A stretch of 64,000 bases of DNA from Myxococcales bacterium. Lineage in GTDB: Bacteria > Myxococcota_A > Polyangia > Haliangiales > Haliangiaceae. Every line of letters starts with the position of its first letter. Position 1 is the first letter of the stretch. Where the stretch lies: contig JADJUW010000001.1 in NCBI GenBank assembly GCA_016716835.1, positions 682,001 to 746,000 of the forward strand, given 5' to 3'. The notes under the pieces are model-generated. The model did not search any database and was not told the origin of the DNA. It saw only the letters and a program-made list of their open reading frames with translations. The position numbers and the translations under genes are program-made. Below, one piece after another: positions 50,253 to 60,580 of the stretch.

Positions 50253-50615
50253 ATGACAACTGTGCTCAAATTTGGTCGTTCCATAACCATCGCGCTCGCC
50301 GCCTTGACGTTTGTCGGGATCGTCGGCGGAATTGCCGGATGCGCCTCTGCAGGCGAAGAAGATATCGATCCGGTGACCGTGCCAAATCCACCGCCGCCAC
50401 CGCCAACCCCTGATGCGTCGCAACCCGATGCTCCGACCGTCCCCGATGCGCCGGTAATTCCAGATGCCCCCACGGGCACGGGGCAAGAGGGCGAAGCCTG
50501 CACCAGCAACGGCGAGTGCGCCCCCTCGTTGTGCTGCTTTGGCCCCGACTTCGGCCTGCCCGGAATGTGTTCACCAGGCGAAGTAATTCCAGGCCTCGGC
50601 TGCTTTCCGTTTTAA
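50253..50615 (+). CDS. Small lipoprotein with Pro-rich linker and Cys-rich end
   Basis: A 120-residue lipoprotein. The signal ends in the lipobox GGIAGC (~30). It is followed by an Asp/Pro linker (PNPPPPPPTPDA) and a C-terminal Cys-rich module (GEACTSNGECAPSLCCFGPD, CSPGEVIPGLGC) resembling Dickkopf-like or small disulfide knots seen in myxobacterial exoproteins. The start is preceded by GGGGAGA. Function unknown. Confidence 0.65.
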   Translation: MTTVLKFGRSITIALAALTFVGIVGGIAGCASAGEEDIDPVTVPNPPPPPPTPDASQPDAPTVPDAPVIPDAPTGTGQEGEACTSNGECAPSLCCFGPDFGLPGMCSPGEVIPGLGCFPF

Positions 50616-50672
50616 CGCGTAGCAAGAAGGCGTTTAGTTGATAGCCGAAGTCCTGCGCGGTAGGCTGCCATT

Positions 50673-52502
50673 ATGCGCAGCCTCGCTACTATTGTAACCG
50701 CGACGTGGCTGGTGCTTGGCGCTGCTTGCCAATCGCCCAAGTCGCGAACTCTGTTGCCACCGGTGCCGCAGACGGGCGACGTCGCAGCGAGGTCGCGCTT
50801 CTCAGAGCTTAAGCGCCAGTTCGAGCAGGACGGCCACGTCGCGCCCGACGAGTTTCAGGTAGTCGCCACGGAGTTTCCTGACGATCCCATCGCGCCGCAT
50901 GCCTTGCTCTACGCCGCCAAGAGCGCGCGCAAGGCGGGCGATGTTGCGGCGGCGCAGGCGGCGCTCGATACCTTGGTGAAAGACTCACCCGATGCCGACC
51001 CTGCGATCGCGCGGCGCGTGCGCCTTGAGCTAGGACTGACAATTTTTGAAACAGGTGGCCAACCCGGCGATGCGTTCCCATATTTGGAGGGCGCCGAGGC
51101 GGCCACCGAGACCGCCGGCGAGCGCGAGCAGTGGTTGTATGCAACGTATGTCACGAGCGGCTCGCAAGGGCTTGCGGTGGCGTGGCCGTGGCATTTCCGC
51201 GCGTGGAAAGAAATTGGGCTGCGGATCGTCCCCGAGTATTGCAATAAGGTTTGGATGTGCATCACGTATGACGATGCGGCGACGCAAGGGTTGGTCGACG
51301 TCGCATCGCGCGACGAGCTGGTGGCGGCGTGGAGCGCGCGTGGGGCCGCTGCATGGCCAGGCGTTTCGCTCGTCGGGCGCAAGTTACTCGTGGCGGGATC
51401 ATGGGAAATCGCTGAGACTCGCGAGTCGGTGCGGCAGGCGGTCATCGCCAATGACCGCGCGCTCGGGCTCGAGGTAGCGGCGGCGCCGATGCCACTGGGG
51501 CTTCGCGAAATAGGCGCGCTGATTCCGCAGTCAGGTAAGTCGGTGCGGCTTGGCGAGGCGCTCGAGCGCATGCTGGGGCAAAAAGGGCAGGCCGCGGACG
51601 ACAGATTGTGGCTCCACGATAGCAATCAGGGCGCAGCGACGATGGCGACGCTCATCGGTCGCGGGGTCAAGGCCGTCGTTGGACCGGTTGACGCCGACGC
51701 GCATGCGGCGCTGGTGCCGACGCTTGAGGCCAAGGGCGTCACGTCGATAAGCCTGAGCTTGGTCGCCGAGGAGTTTGCGGCGCGGCCGCATCAGTTTTTT
51801 GTGGTTCACTCGGCGACGGCGCGGGCGCGAGCGTTGGCGCGCTATGCGCAGCAGAGGGGCCTGCGCGGCGCCGTCGTGTTGGCGGTGGACAGTGGCTATG
51901 GCAAGGCGGTCAGCGCGGCCTTTGTCGCCGAGGCTAAGACGCTGGGCCTAAAGACCACTTTATTTTCATACGACAGCAAGGCCACTAATTTTGGCGCCGT
52001 GGTGGCGAAGGTCGCCAAGGGCACGAGCTGCATTTTTATTGCCGACTCAGCGCCGCGGATTGAACTCATCGCGCCAGCCCTTGCGGCCGCGGGCCACAAG
52101 GCGATGGCGGTAGGCAAAAAGGGCGGCTTCGTGTTGCTGTCGACCGCCGATGGGCTTGGCGCTGAGCTGCTGGCCAGCGCGGGGCGCTACTTGCTCGGCG
52201 CGGTGTTTGCGCCGGGGTTTGCCGCCAATGCCGTCGATGCGGTCAGCGCCGAGGTGGTGGCGCAGTATCAGGCAGCTACGGGCAAGCTGCCGTCGGCGCT
52301 TGAGGCCTACGCCTTTGACGCCGTGACGCTGCTGCAGACGGCTGGGGCCGGCGTGCCCGCCCTCGCCACCACCGAGCTGGTTGGGCTCACCGGCACCATC
52401 CGCTTTGGCGCCGACCGTCGCCGCGCCGACGACGGCGTGTTGTATGTGGTCGTGGACGACGAGGCGACCGGCCTGCGCGCCCTGACGCGCCTGGCAAAAT
52501 AG
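50673..52502 (+). CDS. LpoA-like lipoprotein with TPR and periplasmic-binding fold
   Basis: A 609-residue lipoprotein. The lipobox is LGAAC (~19). An N-terminal TPR-like region (~60-160; APHALLYAAKSARKAGDVAA) precedes a type I periplasmic-binding fold (~280-600; IGALIPQSGKSVRLGEALER, VKAVVGPVDADAHAALVPTL, GYGKAVSAAFVAEAKTLGLK). This TPR plus binding-fold order is that of LpoA, the activator of penicillin-binding protein 1A. A class A PBP is in this window, but 9 kb away. A branched-chain amino-acid-type binding role is the alternative. No transporter is adjacent. Confidence 0.7.
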   Translation: MRSLATIVTATWLVLGAACQSPKSRTLLPPVPQTGDVAARSRFSELKRQFEQDGHVAPDEFQVVATEFPDDPIAPHALLYAAKSARKAGDVAAAQAALDTLVKDSPDADPAIARRVRLELGLTIFETGGQPGDAFPYLEGAEAATETAGEREQWLYATYVTSGSQGLAVAWPWHFRAWKEIGLRIVPEYCNKVWMCITYDDAATQGLVDVASRDELVAAWSARGAAAWPGVSLVGRKLLVAGSWEIAETRESVRQAVIANDRALGLEVAAAPMPLGLREIGALIPQSGKSVRLGEALERMLGQKGQAADDRLWLHDSNQGAATMATLIGRGVKAVVGPVDADAHAALVPTLEAKGVTSISLSLVAEEFAARPHQFFVVHSATARARALARYAQQRGLRGAVVLAVDSGYGKAVSAAFVAEAKTLGLKTTLFSYDSKATNFGAVVAKVAKGTSCIFIADSAPRIELIAPALAAAGHKAMAVGKKGGFVLLSTADGLGAELLASAGRYLLGAVFAPGFAANAVDAVSAEVVAQYQAATGKLPSALEAYAFDAVTLLQTAGAGVPALATTELVGLTGTIRFGADRRRADDGVLYVVVDDEATGLRALTRLAK

Positions 52503-52553
52503 GGGCAGGGTGGCCGCGGCCGCATCGGCGCCTATGGTAGATAAGCCGTATCT

Positions 52554-54287
<1,734 letters not shown>

Positions 54288-54289
54288 TC

Positions 54290-55006
54290 GTGGGTCTCTC
54301 GCCGACCTTGCCCGTTGCCGAGCGCCTCATCGTTGCGCTCGACGTCCCCGATGCCGCTACCGCGCTGGCGTTTGCGGCGCAGCTTGGCCGCGACGTTCGC
54401 TGGCTGAAAGTTGGACTTGAGCTGTTTTGCGCCGAAGGCCCGGCGCTGGTCAGCAAGTTGGCCGATGCAGGCTATAAGATCATGCTCGATCTCAAGCTGC
54501 ACGATATTCCGCAGACGGTGGCCAGCGCCACCGAGCGTTGCGCCGTCTTGGGTGCGAGCCTGCTCACCGTGCATGCCTCGGGCGGCGCGGCGATGTTGCA
54601 GGCGGCGGCGAAGGCCGCGGCGCCAAGCGGCTTGGGGATTCTCGCGGTCACCGTGCTGACCTCGCTCGATGCCAGCGACGTCGCCGCCGATGGCAATCGC
54701 CTATCGCCCGCCGACTTGGTGCTGGCGCGGGCGCAGCTTGCCTGTGCTGCGGCCTGCGCCGGCGTGGTGTCGTCGCCGCATGAGGCTGCGGCGCTGCGCT
54801 CGGCGCTTGGCCCACAGGCGCTGATCGTGACGCCAGGCATCCGCCCGGCAGGCAGCGACGTCGGCGATCAAAAACGAGTCGCGACGCCGGCGGCGGCCAT
54901 CGCCAGCGGCGTTTCCATGATCGTGGTAGGCCGACCGATTCGCGATGCGGCGAGCCCCGCCGAGATGGCGCGCCAAATCTTGCGCGAGATGGAGACGGCG
55001 TCATGA
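54290..55006 (+). CDS. pyrF: Orotidine 5'-phosphate decarboxylase
   Basis: A 238-residue TIM-barrel enzyme catalysing the last step of UMP synthesis. The catalytic Lys/Asp motif LDLKLHDIP is at ~66; LIVALDVPDA, KVGLELFCAEGP and the phosphate-binding IRPAGSDVGDQKRVATP and VVGRPIRDA motifs are typical of the bacterial (group 1) enzyme. I take the GTG at 54290, two bases after proS. The listed open frame goes further up into proS with no conservation. The TGA overlaps an ATG at 55003 in the next reading frame. Confidence 0.93.
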   Translation: MGLSPTLPVAERLIVALDVPDAATALAFAAQLGRDVRWLKVGLELFCAEGPALVSKLADAGYKIMLDLKLHDIPQTVASATERCAVLGASLLTVHASGGAAMLQAAAKAAAPSGLGILAVTVLTSLDASDVAADGNRLSPADLVLARAQLACAAACAGVVSSPHEAAALRSALGPQALIVTPGIRPAGSDVGDQKRVATPAAAIASGVSMIVVGRPIRDAASPAEMARQILREMETAS

Positions 55007-55200
55007 TCAAAAAGAAACCTCGCCCCGCGCCTGGTCGTTCGATGTCCGAGCAGGGGCCGTCCGCCGTCGCCGCAAGGCCGCCCGTCTTCCCCGCAGGGCC
55101 GTCCGCCGTCGCCGCAGGGCCGTCCGTCGTCGCCGCAGGGCCGTCCGTCGCCATCCCAAGGTGGCGCACCGTTCTCGCAGGGGCGCTCTGGGGCTCCTGA
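55003..55200 (+). other. N-terminal extension of rlmB in the wrong frame
   Basis: ATG 55003 overlaps the pyrF stop and reads MIKKKPRPAPGRSMSEQG, a plausible basic start, then Ala/Val/Pro repeats to a stop at 55200. In the +1 frame the same bases read repeated GRPSSPQ heptads that run without a stop into the conserved RlmB start (GGDERLIYGVGPVREL). So this is very likely the rlmB N-terminus with an indel in the 21-bp repeats. Confidence 0.55.
55056..55160 (+). repeat. 21-bp tandem repeat (GRPSSPQ heptads)
   Basis: About five imperfect copies of ggccgtccgccgtcgccgca(g) follow each other. In one frame they encode Gly-Arg-Pro-Ser/Pro-Ser-Pro-Gln. Direct repeats of this length slip easily, both in cells and in assemblies. 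Confidence 0.8.
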
Positions 55201-55294
55201 AGGTCGCGCACGATTTTCCGAGCGAGCTGCGGCGCCCACCGTTTCCGCGCCGCGCCTTGGCGGCGACGAGCGGCTCATCTACGGCGTCGGACCC

Positions 55295-56017
55295 GTGCGC
55301 GAATTGCTCGCAGCGAAACCCGACGCCGTGCGCCGCCTTTATATTGAACCGCGCCGCGGCGATCAGGCCAGCGACGACGTCGGCCAGCTCCTGATAAAGG
55401 CACGCGAGCTTGGCCTGTCCACAGAAATGGCGGATAAAGCGATGCTGACGGCGATTGCCGGCGAATTTGCGTTGCACCAAGGCGTCATCGCGGTGGTGGC
55501 GCCGTTTGTCTTTGCCGAGCTCGCCGACATCATGGCGCGCGCGGCCGATCGCGGCGAGGCGCTGCTGGTGGTGGTGCTCGACCAGGTGCAAGACCCGCAC
55601 AACGTCGGCGCGATTATTCGCACGGCGTATCTCATGGGCGCGCACGGCGTGGTGGTGCCGGTGCATCGCCAAAGCAGCATTACCGCCACCGTCACCAAGG
55701 CCTCGGCCGGTGCTACCGAGCTGCTGCCGATTGCCCAAGTCACCAACGTCGTGCGCGCGCTCGAAGAGTTCAAGGCCGCCGGCGCGTGGGTCATCGGCCT
55801 TGATGCCCCCGCGCCGATGTCGCTACATCAAATCGATGGCACGCTGCCGCTGGTGCTCGTCGCCGGCGCCGAGGGCGATGGTATCCGCCCGCTAGTTGCC
55901 AAGCAATGTGATTTCATCGTCGAGCTGCCGATGCACGCCGCCGGCGTCGGCTCCTACAACGTCTCAGTCGCCACCGCGATGGCGCTTTACGAAATCGTCC
56001 GCGGCCGCCGTGGCTGA
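55295..56017 (+). CDS. rlmB: 23S rRNA (guanosine-2'-O)-methyltransferase, SpoU family
   Basis: A SpoU/TrmH-type knotted methyltransferase that modifies G2251 in 23S rRNA. Motif 1 is LDQVQDPHNVGAIIRTAY (~90), motif 2 is LVLVAGAEGDGIRPL (~190) and motif 3 is LPMHAAGVGSYNVSVATAMA (~210). The conserved RlmB start (IYGVGPVREL) lies just before the GTG at 55295, so the true start is upstream, presumably ATG 55003 with a frameshift in the tandem repeat. Follows pyrF in one operon. Confidence 0.85.
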   Translation: MRELLAAKPDAVRRLYIEPRRGDQASDDVGQLLIKARELGLSTEMADKAMLTAIAGEFALHQGVIAVVAPFVFAELADIMARAADRGEALLVVVLDQVQDPHNVGAIIRTAYLMGAHGVVVPVHRQSSITATVTKASAGATELLPIAQVTNVVRALEEFKAAGAWVIGLDAPAPMSLHQIDGTLPLVLVAGAEGDGIRPLVAKQCDFIVELPMHAAGVGSYNVSVATAMALYEIVRGRRG

Positions 56018-56324
56018 AGTCCGCCGGCGCCAGCGGGCGCGGCACGCGCGCACAAAGTTAGACACGATATTTTAGGCGCCGGGCGCGGCGTCAAATGGCC
56101 AGCGCCCCGGCGCTCCGTCGCCAGCCGATCGTCACTGAAAGACCTGTCTCGGTCGCCTGAAGGTCAATTGCCAGTGCTCGGCTGCGAACCAATCAGAGAG
56201 AGGTGGCAATAGTGCTGCCAGGCCCCGTCCCCGGGTTTTTATGGACCCGGGCCGGGCGGCGGCGGTTCGATTTTTTTAATTTCAGTAGCGTCGGCGACGC
56301 GATTTGTATACTATCGCCTAATCA
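56018..56324. other. Intergenic region upstream of HUH transposase
   Basis: It contains a GC hairpin (cccgggt at 56230-56236, acccggg at 56245-56251) followed 20 bases later by a T-run (gatttttttaattt). This could terminate the rlmB transcript or be a REP-type structure recognised by the transposase. No gene seen. Confidence 0.45.
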
Positions 56325-57128
56325 ATGAAGCGCGCCGGTATCAATTCTCGCAAAATCGGCAGGTCGCGGGCTCAGCTCGCGCTGGCCGTTGGCACGCCTC
56401 ATCGCAAGGCGAAAGATGGATCGCGCCGCGGGGGAAAGCGCCCGGGCGCGGGTCGCAAGCCTAACGGCACCGTCGCAATGGTCTCGCACGCGCGGCGTCC
56501 CCCTCACAAGGCGGCGCATCCACTGCACATTTCGATGAAGGCTCTGCCAGATGTTCCGAACTTACGGCAGCCGCGCCTCGTTCGCGTCATCAAGAACGCG
56601 ATGCGCCAGGTTCATGCCTTACAGCGGGACGACGCCAGCCGCGGCGCATTTCGCATCGCCGAATTTTCGATCCAAGACACGCATGTTCACATACTTGCCG
56701 AAGCCGGCGATAAGCGCGCGATGGTCCGCGGAATGTCGAGTCTCTCGATTCGCATCGCCCTTTCCATCAAGCGCGTGCTGGGTCGCGACGACAAGGTGTG
56801 GTGCGACCGCTACTATGCCCGGCGTCTCACGATGCCTAAAGAAGTCCGCAACGCGTTAGTTTACGTGCTGCTTAACAGCATCAAGCACAAGCCGGACCGC
56901 CTAGCGGCAGGACGCAGGCAAACGAGCACGCAGGTGCTGGTCGATGCGCGCTGCACGTCGGCTCCGTGGTTTCGGGGCTTCTCGCCGACATGCGAGGCGA
57001 GTTGGTGGGATGCGGGGACGTCGACGGAGCCTGAACCCCCCGTTGCGGCTGCCACCACCTGGCTTTTAACCACAGGGTGGCGTAGGCATGGTCTCATCGA
57101 TCCGCAGCGTGATGGGCCGCGAAGCTAG
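56325..57128 (+). CDS. REP-associated (RAYT/IS200-like) HUH transposase
   Basis: A 267-residue Y1-HUH transposase of the type common as single copies in myxobacteria. The N-terminus has the basic GGKRPGAGRKPNG signature. The HUH motif is in SIQDTHVHILAEAGD (~118), and the catalytic Tyr is probably in RNALVYVLLNSIKH (~179). The C-terminal ~60 residues (WFRGFSPTCEASWWDAGTST) look like the usual variable tail. Such proteins cut single-stranded DNA at hairpins. A GC hairpin lies 75 bp upstream. No matching transposon ends were seen. Confidence 0.8.
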   Translation: MKRAGINSRKIGRSRAQLALAVGTPHRKAKDGSRRGGKRPGAGRKPNGTVAMVSHARRPPHKAAHPLHISMKALPDVPNLRQPRLVRVIKNAMRQVHALQRDDASRGAFRIAEFSIQDTHVHILAEAGDKRAMVRGMSSLSIRIALSIKRVLGRDDKVWCDRYYARRLTMPKEVRNALVYVLLNSIKHKPDRLAAGRRQTSTQVLVDARCTSAPWFRGFSPTCEASWWDAGTSTEPEPPVAAATTWLLTTGWRRHGLIDPQRDGPRS

Positions 57129-57185
57129 GGCGCCATTCTTCGTAGCCGCGTAGCTGGGCTTTCATTGGTCGGCGCTTGCTCTCGC

Positions 57186-57794
57186 TTACGGCGCGCCGTG
57201 GACGCAGTCGGCGTCGTTTTCGTCGCGGCACATTTCGGCGATGAGTTCGCGAAAGCCCGCGTCGCGGCGCAGGCCATCAAAGCTGGTATCTAGCGGCGTG
57301 CCGCGGCGCCCGAGCAGCGAGTCGAGGCGGCGCTCGACCGCCGCGCTGCGGCTGTGGTGATGTTTCATCTCGAGCAAGCGCTCAAGGAGGTTGAGCGTGC
57401 ACTGCTTGCGCTGCACGCGCGCGTACGCCGCCGCCAGCAAATACGTCGCGTCGACGTTGTAGGGGTCGGCGGCCAGCGCGGTGTGCAAGGTCTCAAGCGT
57501 GCGGTGCAGCGCCTCAAGGCGCAGCGGCTGCGACAACTCCGTGGTCATCGCCTCGGCATATTCATCGCGCGCGCGCTCGACCAAGCGCGCGGCCTCGGCG
57601 ATGGAACGCTCGCCAAAGCGCAGCGGGGTGCTTTGCTCGTCGGGGTTAGTGGGGGCGCAGTCCGCCACGGTGCCAATCTCGGTCGCGCTCGCCTCGGGGC
57701 GAAAGGGTGCCGGCCCGGCACTATTTTTGGGTTTGCAGGCTGCGGCCAACACACCGACCACCGCGACCAATCCTATTATCCAGCCGACGCGCAT
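57186..57794 (-). CDS. TPR-like lipoprotein of TolQ/TolR operon
   Basis: A 202-residue lipoprotein: lipobox VLAAAC (~20), then a helical, TPR-like body (LRLEALHRTLETLHTALAAD, NVDATYLLAAAYARVQRKQC). It is related in layout to the next gene (both end with a FDGLRRDAGF / FDAFRDEANA type motif), so they may be distant duplicates. Last gene of the minus-strand TolQ/TolR operon; two bases separate it from the preceding gene. Confidence 0.65.
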   Translation of the reverse strand: MRVGWIIGLVAVVGVLAAACKPKNSAGPAPFRPEASATEIGTVADCAPTNPDEQSTPLRFGERSIAEAARLVERARDEYAEAMTTELSQPLRLEALHRTLETLHTALAADPYNVDATYLLAAAYARVQRKQCTLNLLERLLEMKHHHSRSAAVERRLDSLLGRRGTPLDTSFDGLRRDAGFRELIAEMCRDENDADCVHGAP

Positions 57795-57796
57795 GC

Positions 57797-58312
57797 TCAG
57801 CGCCCCACAGCCGCGTTGGCTTCGTCGCGAAAGGCATCAAAGCTGCTCTCGCCCTGGGCGGCCTGGATCATCAAGGTGGCCTGCCGTTCAAAATCAGGAT
57901 GGCGCTCGAGCTCGGCGAGGCGCTTGAGGAGCGCGACGGCGCAGCCTTTCTTGCGCAGCTGGGCGTAGACGACGGCCATCTTGAAGGTGGCCTCGGCTTG
58001 GTACGGATCCGCCGCCAGGGCGCTACGAAACTTGCCCAGGGCGTCGAGCATGGTCGCGGTTTCGTCATCACCGCTGGTCAGAATGCGATTGCCTTGCACC
58101 ACGAGCTGGTCGGCGTCGCGCGTGCGCGGCTTTACGCGCGAGGCATCGGCAAAAAAATCTGTCTTGCACTGGTCGTCAAATGTCGCCGCCGCAGCCTGTG
58201 GGCGCTTCTTCTTGACTGGCCGCACCAGAGGTGAAGGCTTGCCAGCATATGGCCCGCTGCAGCCCAGCGCGCCACCGACTATCACAAGTGCCAAGAACAA
58301 CCGTCGCACCAT
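57797..58312 (-). CDS. TPR-like lipoprotein of TolQ/TolR operon
   Basis: A 171-residue lipoprotein starting at ATG 58312 (MVRRLFLALVIVGGALGC, lipobox ALGC). A basic linker (RPVKKKRPQ) and a TPR-like body (LGKFRSALAADPYQAEATFK) follow. An ATG 54 bases upstream would put Arg-rich sequence before the signal. It belongs to the same operon as the ExbD-like genes, and probably contributes an outer-membrane or periplasmic partner for the motor. Confidence 0.65.
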   Translation of the reverse strand: MVRRLFLALVIVGGALGCSGPYAGKPSPLVRPVKKKRPQAAAATFDDQCKTDFFADASRVKPRTRDADQLVVQGNRILTSGDDETATMLDALGKFRSALAADPYQAEATFKMAVVYAQLRKKGCAVALLKRLAELERHPDFERQATLMIQAAQGESSFDAFRDEANAAVGR

Positions 58313-58371
58313 CCCATTGTGCCACAGGCGCTGGCGCATTACCAAGCGCCGCGGCGAAACCGGCACTCGGC

Positions 58372-58932
58372 TTACGGCCGGACCGGCGAGAATTCTTCGA
58401 CGATGAAGCGAAACCGCTTATAGCCGGCTTCTTTTTCGCGAGCGCTGGCGAGCACCGAATACAGCAGGCCAAACGGGATGGACTTGTCCGCGATAATAAA
58501 CAACTCAGGCGTTTTGTTCACCGGCTTGCCTGTCGCGCGCAGCTTGCCTTCTTCGGCCTGCCGATAGGCGGCGAGAAACTTGGTCAGCTTGGGGATGCCG
58601 ACGCCTTGCGTGCCACCGTCGCGGTCCGAGGCGTCGATGTCGCCGTTCTTGACCGCGACCAGCGGCTCCCCGTCGCCAATAATGGCCGTGGTCGTAATGA
58701 TCAGCGCGGTCGCGCTCTCTGGCATTTTTTCGATGGCTGCGGACTCGGGCAACGACACCGCGCTGGCCACGACGTCCGTGCTCTGCGAGATCTGCGCGAT
58801 AAACGCCACGAGCAAAATGGTCATCATATCCATCATCGGCATGATGTTGAGGTGGCGAATTTCTTCGCCTTCGGGCACGCGCTTGACCGCCTTGCGGACC
58901 ATCGAGCGCGCTTGGGCGGGCGTAAACGACAT
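58372..58932 (-). CDS. ExbD/TolR-like biopolymer transport protein 2
   Basis: A 186-residue ExbD/TolR family protein. The single N-terminal TM helix holds the proton-carrying Asp in LNIMPMMDMMTILLVAFIAQ (~30-50). A periplasmic domain (ELFIIADKSIPFGLLYSVLA) follows. ATG 58932 shares a base with the stop of the upstream ExbD-like gene. With ExbB/TolQ and the other ExbD it would form a proton-driven motor complex. Confidence 0.85.
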   Translation of the reverse strand: MSFTPAQARSMVRKAVKRVPEGEEIRHLNIMPMMDMMTILLVAFIAQISQSTDVVASAVSLPESAAIEKMPESATALIITTTAIIGDGEPLVAVKNGDIDASDRDGGTQGVGIPKLTKFLAAYRQAEEGKLRATGKPVNKTPELFIIADKSIPFGLLYSVLASAREKEAGYKRFRFIVEEFSPVRP

Positions 58933-59776
58933 TAGTTTAAAAACCCATCCGAGAGAATGATGCCAGAAAAGAGCGCGTGCTTGGCGGGGTCGTACTCGAT
59001 GCGCTCGGTGTCGTAGGTAAGCGTCTCCGGATCGATGCCCGTCGGGAACTTCGCGACATCTTTGATTTCGATGTCGGTAGACGGCAGCAGGCACGGGTCA
59101 GACGACTTGCCAAACTCGGGCATCTTGCACCTCACCGCGGTCATGAGCGCGACGACGGTTGAATATGGCACCGATTGGTCGGGTTGCAGCGTGATGCGAT
59201 AGGTTGGCAGCGCGCGCTTTTGGCCGCTATAGCGCTGGGTAACGATCTGAAACAGCGTGTCATTGAGAATGCGGTAGTCAAAAACCATTTGCCGCGGGGC
59301 GGGCGGGGCATCGGCCTTGGGCTTGGGTGCCTCGCACTGGCCGGTCTTGCTCTCGCAATAGCCAGACTCACACATGTAGTCACCGTCGCAGCGGTCGCCA
59401 TCAGCGCCGCTTCGCTTGAGCACCAGCTTGGGCGCCAGCAGCGTGCCTTCCAGCTCGGTCGCCGACCACACGAGCAGTTGATCTTTTTTAACGCTGATAA
59501 ACAGGCGCAGATCTTGTTCGTTCGGCTTTACCTCGGGCTTGGGGGCGGTGGCACCTTGTGATGGCGCGCCGCCGTCGGGAATTAGCACATTGATTTGGCC
59601 GAGGACCACCGTCGCGGCGACCGTGGAGAGAATAAACAACATTAGATTCGTCACGATGTCGAGGTAGGGCACGAGGTTGATTTCCCGCTCTCCATCTCTT
59701 CGGCCTCAATGGCGTCCTCACGCCGACGCGCCGCGCCGCGCGCTTTTGCTCTGACGGCGTGTGGCGAATGGTTCAT
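58932..59776 (-). CDS. ExbD/TolR-like protein 1 with Cys-rich insert (probable frameshift)
   Basis: The intact part (59672 down to 58932, 246 residues, GTG start) reads PYLDIVTNLMLFILSTVAAT, a TolR-type TM helix with the key Asp. Its periplasmic domain carries a six-Cys insert (DRCDGDYMCESGYCESKTGQC, split here) and a normal ExbD end. The expected N-terminal REINLV lies just upstream in this frame, but the natural start ATG 59776, overlapping the TolQ stop, is in another frame. It reads MNHSPHAVRAKARGAARRRE, IEAEEMESG. A single-base loss near 59690 (agcggg) explains the break. Second gene of the motor operon. Confidence 0.8.
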
Positions 59777-60432
59777 TACGCGCCTTGTTGATGTTGCGCC
59801 GCGCCCTGACCGCCGCCGGATTCGGCGACGATGTTTTCAAAGCGCAACGTAAAGCCTTCGAGATCGGCGACGACTTTTTTCATCGACGCTGAAATCAAGA
59901 GGTGAGCCACCATGCACAGCAAGGCGATGCCCAGGCCGTAGGCGGTGTTGTACATGGCTTCGGCGATGCCTTCCGACAGCTTCGCGTTGCGCTCGCTGGC
60001 TGAGGCGCTGCCAAGCGCGGCAAAGGTATTGATCAGACCGGTGATGGTACCGAGCAAGCCCGTGAGGGTTACGATGTTGGCCATTGACCACAGCGCGCCA
60101 ACTCGGGTTTTCACCTCAGGCAGCGCATCGCTCATCGATTCTTCCATGGCTTGCGCGACGGCGGCGTCACCGCGATGAAGCTTGTTGAGGCCCGCCTTGG
60201 CGACGCGCGCAATCGGCGCCGACGTTGCGTCGCACAGCTTCTTGGCACGGTCGATATTGTTGGCCGCTAGCAAGCGCCGGATCTGTTCCAAAAAGGCCTT
60301 GGCATTGATGTGCCCCTTGCCCAGGAAGTAGATCGACCGCTCCGCGATAATGCCAATGCACACCGCGAGGAAGAAGGTGTTGATGACGAAGAACGGTCCG
60401 CCCTTGTGAAATACGTCGCTGAGCCAATCCAT
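59776..60432 (-). CDS. TolQ/ExbB/MotA-family proton channel
   Basis: A 218-residue protein with three TM helices (~15-35, 115-140, 160-185) and the family signature region GLLGTITGLINTFAALG plus EAMYNTAYGLGIALLCMVAH. It is the first gene of a minus-strand operon with two ExbD-like proteins and two lipoproteins. This is the one-ExbB/two-ExbD composition also found in the AglRQS gliding motor of Myxococcus. A Tol-Pal or TonB-energising role is the alternative; no TonB or TolB is nearby. Confidence 0.88.
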   Translation of the reverse strand: MDWLSDVFHKGGPFFVINTFFLAVCIGIIAERSIYFLGKGHINAKAFLEQIRRLLAANNIDRAKKLCDATSAPIARVAKAGLNKLHRGDAAVAQAMEESMSDALPEVKTRVGALWSMANIVTLTGLLGTITGLINTFAALGSASASERNAKLSEGIAEAMYNTAYGLGIALLCMVAHLLISASMKKVVADLEGFTLRFENIVAESGGGQGAAQHQQGA

Positions 60433-60580
60433 AGGCGCAAGTCCTTTTTCTAGTTACGAAAGCTAACCCTCGCAGTTTTACTCGTCAGGCCGGCCAAGGG
60501 TCAATAAATGGCCGGTATTATTTCAAAAACTTGAGATCTGGAGAGGCCATACCGACGTGTATGTGGTCGCCGCCTCAGCG

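Noticed and set aside
55056..55160. Possible CRISPR-like array (21-bp repeats)
   Set aside because: Repeats are directly adjacent with no spacers and encode heptads; it is a tandem repeat.
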